A DNA stretch of 19,170 bases from UBA4655 sp964585575 (lineage in GTDB: Bacteria; Planctomycetota; Planctomycetia; Pirellulales; UBA1268), in NCBI GenBank assembly GCA_964585575.1, contig CAZPEM010000054.1, forward strand, positions 1-19,170, read 5' to 3'. Made by a program: the position numbers and the translations under genes. The notes below the pieces were generated by a model. It saw only the letters and a program-made list of their open reading frames with translations. It made no database searches and was not told the origin of the DNA. Below, piece after piece: positions 7,474 through 14,170 of this stretch (positions within the stretch are counted from its first letter, which is position 1; each line of letters opens with the position of its first letter).

Positions 7474-8501
7474 GCGACGGCCCCCGCCCGCTGCGGCTTC
7501 GCGGCTTCCAGGCAGGACGACGCGATCGGTGCCGCCCCGGCCCGGATCGCGAGCACGACGCTCGCCGCGAGGATCGCCATCCCCAGCACGACGTGAAGCG
7601 TCACCACGACGGAGCCCTGGAGGCTGCGGGCCACGACGGGACCGGCGGGTGCGATCGCATCGAGCATGCTCCCCTGCGCGACCGCGGGCACGCCCCAGTT
7701 GGCGACCCACGCCGCTCCGCCGAGGATCACCTGACAGGCGATGAGCAGGAAGACGCCCGTCGCCCACCCCCGCGGCGCCGGGCCCGGTCGCCGCCAGGCT
7801 GCCGCGGCCGAAACGGCCGCCAGCACCGCCACGACCGCCGCTCCCACGAGGTGCACCACGACGATCTGCCGGAATGTCTGCGGGTCGAGCGAGGCATCGA
7901 GGTGCCGCAGCTGGGCCCCGGCGACGAGCTGGATGTAGCTTGCGGCCACGAGGCAGGCCGAGGTCGCCGGGAGCACGTTCACGTCTCCCGCTCGAGCCGG
8001 AGTGTCTCCGCCCAGGTCGAGGGCCGACCGCCGGCCCGCGATCGAACCGCTCGCCGTGAGGGTGGCGATCGCGACGGCGACGGCGAAGAACAACGGACCG
8101 GTGCAGGCATGCACCTTCGCGATCGTGCGGTCGTCGAGCAGCACCCTCGCGCCCCCCAGAAGCCCCTGGACGATCACGAGCGCCACCGCGGCCACGACGA
8201 GCCAGCGGACGATCCGCCGTCGCTCCTGCATGAACGTCGCCGCGGCGAGCACGAGCGTCACCATTCCGGCGGCGGCGCCCAGGAGCCTGTGCCCATGCTC
8301 GAGGAAGAGGTCCCACGGGCCGTGGAGCCACTCGGCGAGCGGAAACAGGAACATGTTGTGGCCATACGTCGCCGGCCAGTCGGGCACCGCCATCGCGGCG
8401 TCGAACGTGGTCACGAGCGCCCCGAAGCAGAGCAGCACCGCCGTGACCGCCACGAGCAGGCAGGCGACGGCGTGGGGCCAGTGGATGGAGCGAATGGACA
8501 T
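7470..8501 (-). CDS. ctaA: heme A synthase (COX15/CtaA family)
   Basis: Haem A synthase oxidises the C8 methyl of haem O to a formyl group, giving haem A. This 343-residue protein has about eight transmembrane helices arranged as two related halves. The four haem-binding histidines expected for the family are present as His69 or His71 (LEHGHRLLG), His131 (KVHACTG), His217 (VVVHLVG) and His303 (TLHVVLG). The first periplasmic loop reads MAVPDWPATYGHNMF, a variant without the cysteine pair found in Bacillus-type enzymes. Start 8501 is chosen over 8549 because the latter would begin inside coxA, whereas 8501 lies 22 nt after its stop and directly begins the first helix. It is coupled to ctaB by a 4-nt overlap. 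Confidence 0.93.
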   Translation of the reverse strand: MSIRSIHWPHAVACLLVAVTAVLLCFGALVTTFDAAMAVPDWPATYGHNMFLFPLAEWLHGPWDLFLEHGHRLLGAAAGMVTLVLAAATFMQERRRIVRWLVVAAVALVIVQGLLGGARVLLDDRTIAKVHACTGPLFFAVAVAIATLTASGSIAGRRSALDLGGDTPARAGDVNVLPATSACLVAASYIQLVAGAQLRHLDASLDPQTFRQIVVVHLVGAAVVAVLAAVSAAAAWRRPGPAPRGWATGVFLLIACQVILGGAAWVANWGVPAVAQGSMLDAIAPAGPVVARSLQGSVVVTLHVVLGMAILAASVVLAIRAGAAPIASSCLEAAKPQRAGAVA

Positions 8502-8523
8502 CGAAGGATTGCCCCGACCTCGC

Positions 8524-10341
8524 CTAGTGCGCCATCGCTGGGTGTGCAACGGCGGGCATCGCCACGGGCGGATCGGTCTGCATGAGATGGTCCTTTTCCA
8601 TGCCCGGAACCGAGAACTCGTACGGCCCGCGGTGGACCACCGGCTGGAAGTCGAAGTTGCCGTGGCCGGGAGGGCTCGGGGCGGTCCATTCGAGCGTGTT
8701 CGCGTTCCAAGGGTTCCGCCCCGCGACCGGCCCGAAGAACATGCTCCAGAAGAAGTTGACGGCGAAGATCGCCTGGGAGGCCACCATCCCGATCGCGCAC
8801 CAGGTCATGAAGGCGTTCATCGGCTGGAGATGATGGAACGTCTCGTAGTGGTAGGCGTCGGCGAGCCGCCGCGGAAAGCCCACCGCCCCGAGGATGTGCA
8901 TCGTGAAGAACGTGCCGTTGAGGAAGATGAACGTCAGGAAGAAGTGCACCTTCCCCCAAAACTCGTTCATCGTCCGGCCGAACATCTTCGGGAACCAGTA
9001 GTAGATGCCGGCCCAGACGCCCATCGCCGTGCCGGCGAAGAGCACGTAGTGGAAGTGGGCCACGATGAAGTAGGTGTCGTGGATGAAGATGTCGACCGGC
9101 GTCGCAGCCATGAAGATGCCCGACAGGCCGCCGATGATGAACATCGACACGAACGACATCGCAAACAGCATCGCCGTCGTGAACTGGATGCGGCCACCCC
9201 AGAGCGTGCCGAGCCAATTGAACGTCTTCACGGCGCTCGGAAGGGCGATCATGATCGTCGACACCATGAACGTGATGCCGAGGGCGGGGTTCATACCCGA
9301 CATGAACATGTGATGGCCCCAGACGATGAACCCCAGCCCTGCGATGCCGGCGATCGAGTAGACCATCGGCCGATAGCCGAACAGCGGCTTGCGGGCGAAG
9401 GTCGTCATGATGTCGGAGACCATTCCCATCGCCGGCAGGATCATGATGTAGACGGCCGGGTGGCTGTAGAACCAGAAGAGGTGCTGCCAAAGAAGCGGCT
9501 GGCCGCCGCCCGCGCCGACCATGGCGTTGTTGACGACGTTGCCCTCGGGGGAGAAGAACCCCGTGCCGAGCATCCGGTCGCCGAGCTGCATGAAGCCCGC
9601 GGCCGTGAGCACCGGCAGCGCGAACGCCTGAAGCACGGCCGTGATGAACATCGCCCAGATCGTCATCGGCAGCCGAAACATCGTCATGCCGGGAGCCCGC
9701 ATCAGGATGATCGTCGTCATGTAGTTCACGCTGCCGAGCATCGAAGAGACGCCGACGAACGTCAGCCCCACGAGCCACAGCGTCTGCCCCATGCCGCTTC
9801 CGGGGCTTGACGCGGGATTCGTGGAGAGCGGCGGATAGCTCGTCCAGCCACCAGCGGCGGCTCCACCCTCGACGAAGAAACTCGCCCCGAAGGCGATGAA
9901 CGCCGGCCACATGAACCAGTACGACAGCATGTTCAGCGTCGGAAACGCCATGTCGTCGGCGCCGATCATCAGCGGGATCAAGAAGTTGCCGAACGCACCG
10001 GCGAGGATCGGGATGATGACGAGGAAGATCATCACCGTCGCATGCATCGTGAAGAGCATCGTGTAGAACTCGGGGCTCATCTGGCCGCCCTCCTGGGCGA
10101 AGAGCTTGCCGAGCACCGGCACGTCGGACCACGGCCAGGCCACCTGCCAGCGGACCGCCAGCGCCAGCAGGCCGCCGATGAGGAACCAGAGAAGCGTCGA
10201 AAAGAGGAACTGCAGACCGATGACCTTGTGATCCTTCGAGAAGACGTAGGTCGAGAGAAACTCGGCCACCGGGCGGGACCTGGGAGACGGCTTCGAAGGC
10301 AGGGTCGCCGGGGCTCCGGCGGGAATCGTGGCGGTACTCAT
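8524..10341 (-). CDS. coxA: cytochrome c oxidase subunit I (A-type, YS-motif)
   Basis: This is the catalytic subunit of the proton-pumping haem-copper oxidase, reducing O2 at haem a3-CuB. At 605 residues it has the usual 12 helices plus a C-terminal extension. Metal ligands are His100 (haem a), His294, His343 and His344 (CuB), His429 (haem a3) and His431 (haem a). Tyr298 in HPAVY is the cross-linked tyrosine. K-channel residues Lys372 and Ser369 and the D-channel entry aspartate 130 (GADDMAFP) are present. The usual glutamate of HPEVY is replaced by alanine, and Tyr292-Ser293 precede His294 (YSHPAVY), the signature of A2-type oxidases. The ATG overlaps the coxB stop by 4 nt, with GGAGAGG 7 nt upstream. 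The extension after about residue 545 contains no recognisable domain and ends HPAMAH. Confidence 0.97.
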   Translation of the reverse strand: MSTATIPAGAPATLPSKPSPRSRPVAEFLSTYVFSKDHKVIGLQFLFSTLLWFLIGGLLALAVRWQVAWPWSDVPVLGKLFAQEGGQMSPEFYTMLFTMHATVMIFLVIIPILAGAFGNFLIPLMIGADDMAFPTLNMLSYWFMWPAFIAFGASFFVEGGAAAGGWTSYPPLSTNPASSPGSGMGQTLWLVGLTFVGVSSMLGSVNYMTTIILMRAPGMTMFRLPMTIWAMFITAVLQAFALPVLTAAGFMQLGDRMLGTGFFSPEGNVVNNAMVGAGGGQPLLWQHLFWFYSHPAVYIMILPAMGMVSDIMTTFARKPLFGYRPMVYSIAGIAGLGFIVWGHHMFMSGMNPALGITFMVSTIMIALPSAVKTFNWLGTLWGGRIQFTTAMLFAMSFVSMFIIGGLSGIFMAATPVDIFIHDTYFIVAHFHYVLFAGTAMGVWAGIYYWFPKMFGRTMNEFWGKVHFFLTFIFLNGTFFTMHILGAVGFPRRLADAYHYETFHHLQPMNAFMTWCAIGMVASQAIFAVNFFWSMFFGPVAGRNPWNANTLEWTAPSPPGHGNFDFQPVVHRGPYEFSVPGMEKDHLMQTDPPVAMPAVAHPAMAH

Positions 10342-11123
10342 GGCATTGCCTCTCCGTTCTCGGGCTGCGTCGCTTCCTGCTCGAGGTACATCCGCTCGAG
10401 CCAGGCGTCGAACTCGGGCCGGGTCACGAACGTGACGCGGCCCTTCATCTTGTAGTGGCCCCAGCCGCAGAGCTCGGCGCAGACGAGGTCGTATTCACCC
10501 GTCTCCTTCGCCTTGAACCAGACCGGGATCTTCATGCCGGGCACGGCGTCCTGCTTCACCCGCAGGTTGGGCAGGAAGAAGCTGTGCAACACGTCCATGC
10601 TCTTGAGCTGCACGAGCACGTCCTCGTCCACCGGCAGATGGAGGTCGTTCACGAGAAAGAGATCGTCGGGCGTGCCGAGCTGGCCATCCCGCCCCGGATA
10701 ACGCAGCCGCCACTCGAACTGCCTCGCCACGACCTCGACCGTCGGCGCCATCACCGGCCGCCGCATCTTCACGTCGGCCCAGGTGTTCATCTGATAGATC
10801 GCCAGGAAGAGCAGCACGACCGCGGGGATGATCGTCCAGACCACCTCGAGGGTGTGGCTGCCGTGGATGTAGGTGGCGGGCCCCTTCGTGTTCGACTCGT
10901 CGTACTTCCAGATGAACCAAAAGAGCAGCAACTCCGTCGCGACGAAGACGACGCCCGTGAGCGCGAGGATGAAATAGAAGAGCCCGTCGATCTGGCTGCC
11001 GTGTTCGGAAACGTCCTTCGGAAGCCAGACGTCGATCGACGGCGCCACGGCGAAGACCGCGACGCCGAGCACCGGCACCGCGAGGAACAGCAGGCTCCAA
11101 AAGATCCCGGCGAAGCGTTTCAT
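10338..11123 (-). CDS. coxB: cytochrome c oxidase subunit II with CuA site
   Basis: Subunit II accepts electrons from the soluble carrier at its binuclear CuA centre and passes them to haem a in subunit I. The 261-residue protein has an N-terminal hydrophobic segment (about 5-27), two transmembrane helices (about 47-73 and 92-113), and a periplasmic cupredoxin domain. CuA ligands are complete: His180 (VLHSFFLPN), then CAELCGWGHYKM with Cys215, Glu217, Cys219, His223 and Met226. W-x-W-type aromatic residues for electron entry are represented by the QFEWRLRYPG segment. There is no fused C-terminal cytochrome c domain, so it is not a caa3 fusion. The separate dihaem cytochrome c or cupredoxins encoded just upstream are the obvious donors (inference). 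The gene starts 21 nt after the dihaem cytochrome. Confidence 0.97.
   Translation of the reverse strand: MKRFAGIFWSLLFLAVPVLGVAVFAVAPSIDVWLPKDVSEHGSQIDGLFYFILALTGVVFVATELLLFWFIWKYDESNTKGPATYIHGSHTLEVVWTIIPAVVLLFLAIYQMNTWADVKMRRPVMAPTVEVVARQFEWRLRYPGRDGQLGTPDDLFLVNDLHLPVDEDVLVQLKSMDVLHSFFLPNLRVKQDAVPGMKIPVWFKAKETGEYDLVCAELCGWGHYKMKGRVTFVTRPEFDAWLERMYLEQEATQPENGEAMP
10349..10355 (-). promoter_or_regulatory. ribosome binding site of coxA within coxB
   Basis: GGAGAGG is followed by 7 nt and the coxA ATG at 10341. It sits in the last codons of coxB and supports translational coupling of the two core subunits. Confidence 0.6.
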
Positions 11124-11144
11124 GAGAGTTGTGGGTGGAAGGAT

Positions 11145-12434
11145 TCAGCGTCCGGAGGCGACCATCGACCTGTCGGCTCCGAGTTCGCCGTCGAACTCGT
11201 AGGGAAGCGAACGGATGTAGTTCACGATGTGCCAGATTTCCTCGGGCGGAATCGTCCCCTTGGCAGCCGGCATGGGCGCGCCATGAATGCCCGCGTGGAT
11301 CCGATAGTAGAGGTCGAGCGGACGCCGACCGCCTCGATAGACGGCCTGCCGCAGGTTCCGCGGCGGAATCGTCCGCGGCCGGAGCGAGTCACCGTCGAGC
11401 ACCTGCCGGCTCTTCTCGAGCCAGGCAAGCGTGGCCTTGTGCTCCGCCAGTTCGTCGGGGCTCATCTCGGCCGTGGAGGTCTTGGCCGCCTGCTCGCGGC
11501 CGCCCGCGATCTCCCTGCCGAAATCCACGATCGCCTTGTTCCAGTCGTCGTAGTCGTTGGCCTGACCATCGCCGAGCGCGGTGACGCCATGGCACTTCAC
11601 GCAGTTCGCCTTGTCGCCATGGAACAGCTCCTTCCCCTTCGCGATCGACGCGGCGAGATCGATGTCGGCCGGCATCTCCGGGACCGGGATCGCCGCGTCG
11701 GCCGCCGACTTCCACTTTTCCGCCACGCCGGCAAGCACCTCGTCCACGAGGAACTCCCGCGTTTCGGGCAGTTTTCCCCGCGCGTCGTCGTCGAGCTCGA
11801 AGTAGGCCTGCATGAGCGCGATTTCCGTCTCGCCCCGCATGCTGAGGTACTTCACGTACTCGACGAGGGCATCGACCTGGGCATCGCCGAGCAGGGCGAA
11901 GGAGGGCATCGACGTGCCGACGATGCCGTTGTGGAGAATCCGCTTCAGGTCGGCGTGGGTCGGCTTGTCGGCCCGCTCCGTGCTCTTGAACTTGAACACG
12001 CCCGGACGGTAGTCGCGGGGATAGGGATTCAGGAACGCCGCCGTGGGGCCGAGCCCGTCGCCCGTGATGCCGTGGCAGTGAACGCAATGCTCGCGATAGA
12101 GGCCGTTCTTTCGGCCCACGATGTCGCTTCGGACCGGACCGGCCGCGAGCAACAGCTTCGCCTCGTCGAGCCCCGTCTCCGGCAGCGCGACCGGCTCGTC
12201 GGGCGTGCCGAACATCGCCTCGACGATCGTCGCCACCTGCCGCTCCTGATCCGACGTGAGCCGCTGCTTGGCGGACATCACCATGTTGGTCCGGAACGAT
12301 GCGGCTGGCGTCGGCCCACAGCCGACGGCGAAGACGGCCGCCATGAGGCCGACCAACGCCGCGCCCTGCAGCGACAGCAGGGGGCGGACGGACACAGGCT
12401 GCGTGGACGTGTGCTTCGACATGACCTTCGTCAT
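11145..12434 (-). CDS. dihaem cytochrome c lipoprotein
   Basis: This is a 429-residue periplasmic electron carrier, probably lipid-anchored: the N-terminal hydrophobic segment (18-38) ends in AVGC (Cys39). It has two class I cytochrome c domains. The first haem motif is CVHCH (117-121) with candidate axial Met176 in GTSMPSF. The second is CVKCH (278-282) with candidate Met388 in HGAPMPA. The second domain holds an extra stretch of roughly 50 residues between haem motif and methionine, including WLEKSRQ and the segment RTIPPRNLRQAVYRGG. The C-terminal EEIWHIVNYIRSL is the usual last helix. The ATG at 12434 shares its A with the stop of the upstream gene. GGGAGG lies only 3 nt before it, so an ATG four codons later (12422) is also possible. 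Placed immediately before coxB, it is a likely electron donor to CuA. Confidence 0.92.
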   Translation of the reverse strand: MTKVMSKHTSTQPVSVRPLLSLQGAALVGLMAAVFAVGCGPTPAASFRTNMVMSAKQRLTSDQERQVATIVEAMFGTPDEPVALPETGLDEAKLLLAAGPVRSDIVGRKNGLYREHCVHCHGITGDGLGPTAAFLNPYPRDYRPGVFKFKSTERADKPTHADLKRILHNGIVGTSMPSFALLGDAQVDALVEYVKYLSMRGETEIALMQAYFELDDDARGKLPETREFLVDEVLAGVAEKWKSAADAAIPVPEMPADIDLAASIAKGKELFHGDKANCVKCHGVTALGDGQANDYDDWNKAIVDFGREIAGGREQAAKTSTAEMSPDELAEHKATLAWLEKSRQVLDGDSLRPRTIPPRNLRQAVYRGGRRPLDLYYRIHAGIHGAPMPAAKGTIPPEEIWHIVNYIRSLPYEFDGELGADRSMVASGR

Positions 12435-13351
12435 CAACCTCCCAAGAGAGCTGCGGGCACCTCGATCGTGCCGAGATCCATGGTGCCGTCCGGATCGATC
12501 TTCACCTGAAACCTGCCCTTGGCGTTCCACTTCACGGACGGCACTTCCAGCCCGAGCACCTGGTTGGCCGCCATCGACCGCGGGTGCCAGGCCTGGAACT
12601 CGATGGTCTCGCCGGCCGGGAGATCGGGAATCGTGAACGACCCATCGACGCCGCTCACCGCGACGTAACCATCCTTGCGAAAGATCATATACGCCTTCAT
12701 CCAGGGGTGGATGTTGCACGTCACGGACTGCGGCATACCCATCTCACCGGTCGGAACGTATGAGACGGTCTTGCCCACCTCGATGATCTGATTGAACGCG
12801 GTTCCGGCGATGTTCGTGTTGTGGCCGATCGGGTCGCTGTTCTTCACGGCGATGGGCCGGCCGACGCGGGCCGCGAGCACCTGCGACAGGAACTCGCACT
12901 CCTTCTGGTCGAAAACGACCGGTTCCGACGGAGGCGACGGATCCTTCACCCGGCTGGTCTTGCGGGCGAAAACCACGACGTCGGCCAGGCCCTTGGTCGA
13001 TGGGTCGACCCGCAGCGACCTGTCGAGGAGCTTCTTGCCCCCCTTCGTGCACACCTCGGTGTCCTTGTCAACGACGAGAGGCCGGTCAGCCGGGACGGCG
13101 CCGACGAACACGAAACGCCCCTTGAGCGCCCCCCAGCCGGTTCCGGTAGAGGCCGCGGCCGCCGCCCCGCCCCCGCCGGCCGAAGCCGTCACGAGCTTCT
13201 CACGGATGACGGTCGAGGCCTGCCGATCAGGGCCGGGCGTGGCTACCCTCGGCTTGCCACAGCCGACCGAAGCGACAGCGACGAAGGCCACGGTGAGGGC
13301 CGCAAGCCGCCCGGCCTTATCTCCGTGACTATTTCTGAAACATCTTCCCAT
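12434..13351 (-). CDS. amicyanin-like cupredoxin lipoprotein
   Basis: This gene encodes 305 residues with a signal sequence ending SVGC (Cys31), probably a lipoprotein, followed by a flexible Ala/Gly/Ser linker (57-72). The cupredoxin-like part (about 73-225) ends in CNIHPWM. With His177 (GHNTN), Cys212, His215 and Met218 it can form a type 1 copper site. The Cys-x2-His-x2-Met spacing is that of amicyanin. Residues 228-256 (AVSGVDGSFTIPDLPAGE) look like a transthyretin-like or carboxypeptidase-regulatory segment. The protein is clearly a relative of the product of the gene just upstream. Start 13351 overlaps that gene by 23 nt and is supported by GGAGAG 10 nt upstream. The probable role is electron transfer between the cytochrome complex and the oxidase, though copper storage or delivery is also possible. 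Confidence 0.85.
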   Translation of the reverse strand: MGRCFRNSHGDKAGRLAALTVAFVAVASVGCGKPRVATPGPDRQASTVIREKLVTASAGGGGAAAAASTGTGWGALKGRFVFVGAVPADRPLVVDKDTEVCTKGGKKLLDRSLRVDPSTKGLADVVVFARKTSRVKDPSPPSEPVVFDQKECEFLSQVLAARVGRPIAVKNSDPIGHNTNIAGTAFNQIIEVGKTVSYVPTGEMGMPQSVTCNIHPWMKAYMIFRKDGYVAVSGVDGSFTIPDLPAGETIEFQAWHPRSMAANQVLGLEVPSVKWNAKGRFQVKIDPDGTMDLGTIEVPAALLGG

Positions 13352-14117
13352 CGAGCACGATCTCTCCAAGGTCGTTTTCACCGGCCGCGATCTTGAGCTT
13401 CTTCCGGCCCCGGGCCATCTTCTCCGACTTGCCGCCGACCGTGGCCTCGCCAAGGTATCCGGCCTTCTCGTGCCAGAACTGGAACTCCAGTTCTCCGGCG
13501 GGCAGGTTCTTGATCTCGAACGAACCGTCCGGCTTCGACACGGCCGCATAGGGATTGTCGCGGACCACGACCCAGGCCTTCATCCAGGGATGAATGTTGC
13601 AGGTGACCGAAGCCGGGATCGCTTCTTCCAACTTGAACGTGGCCGTCGCTTCGCCGTTGGCCGGAATGATCTTGTTTTCCGCCGGATTCTTGATCGTCTG
13701 GACGTTGCTGTTGTGGCCGACCGTGTCGGAATTCTTGATGACGAACGGCTGGCCGGTCTGGACGAACAAGACATGCGGCTCGAATCTGCAGTCCTTGTTG
13801 TCCATAACAGCCTTCGAGTTCTTCAGGGCCGCCATGTCGGGATGCACCTTCACTTCCTTGTCGCGGACGAACACGACGACGTTCGCCACGCCGCCGTCCG
13901 CCCCGACGACAAGTTCCTCGGAAAGCAGCTTGTGCTTGCCACAGACCTCGGCATCCTTGTCGGCCTTCAAGGCCGCCGCCTGCGGGGCCGCCCCGCCGAA
14001 CTTGAACCGTCCCTTGAGCGTGCCCCACTCCTCTGCCGAGGCGAGCTCTGCCGGAGCGACCGCCGAAACCAAAAGCACTACCGTGAGGGCCGATCGCACG
14101 ACGCCAGGGGAATTCAT
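13329..14117 (-). CDS. secreted amicyanin-like cupredoxin
   Basis: This is a 262-residue secreted protein with a classic signal peptide (1-28, cleavage likely after ASA). The type 1 copper ligands can be read as His135 (GHNSN), Cys173, His176 and Met179 (CNIHPWM). The 38-residue distance between His135 and Cys173 and the CxxHxxM spacing agree with amicyanin. Additional Cys59, Cys110 and His115 (CRFEPH) may form a disulfide or a second site. After the copper loop comes a segment, AAVSKPDGSFEIKNLPAGE (189-208), of carboxypeptidase-regulatory type, then a basic stretch. The open frame extends 177 codons upstream into the octahaem gene, but the signal peptide fixes the start at 14117. It lies 53 nt after that gene, the largest gap in the window. 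I infer that it is a soluble periplasmic electron carrier. Confidence 0.88.
   Translation of the reverse strand: MNSPGVVRSALTVVLLVSAVAPAELASAEEWGTLKGRFKFGGAAPQAAALKADKDAEVCGKHKLLSEELVVGADGGVANVVVFVRDKEVKVHPDMAALKNSKAVMDNKDCRFEPHVLFVQTGQPFVIKNSDTVGHNSNVQTIKNPAENKIIPANGEATATFKLEEAIPASVTCNIHPWMKAWVVVRDNPYAAVSKPDGSFEIKNLPAGELEFQFWHEKAGYLGEATVGGKSEKMARGRKKLKIAAGENDLGEIVLDGKMFQK
13362..13367 (-). promoter_or_regulatory. ribosome binding site of the lipoprotein cupredoxin
   Basis: GGAGAG lies 10 nt before the ATG at 13351, inside the end of the upstream cupredoxin gene. It is the main support for a start that overlaps that gene by 23 nt. Confidence 0.45.
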
Positions 14118-14170
14118 GGATGGTCTCGCTTTCGATGGAGGCGGATGTTCGTGCCGCGAAGCCGGGATCG

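Noticed and set aside
7474..8331. N-terminal extension of the ctaB frame
   Set aside because: It lies fully inside ctaA in another frame. CtaB homology starts after the ATG at 7473 and the protein is then of normal length.
8002..9810. Plus-strand open frame (602 codons)
   Set aside because: It lies opposite coxA and ctaA, whose metal ligands are all present. It is rich in Arg, Glu and His only because of third-position GC.
10455..12509. Plus-strand open frame (684 codons)
   Set aside because: It runs across three well-supported minus-strand genes (coxB, the dihaem cytochrome and the end of a cupredoxin gene) and shows no motif of its own.
14118..14170. Possible promoter or terminator in the largest gap between genes
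   Set aside because: I found no -35/-10 pair and no GC hairpin followed by a T run on the minus strand. The 53 nt look like an ordinary spacer.
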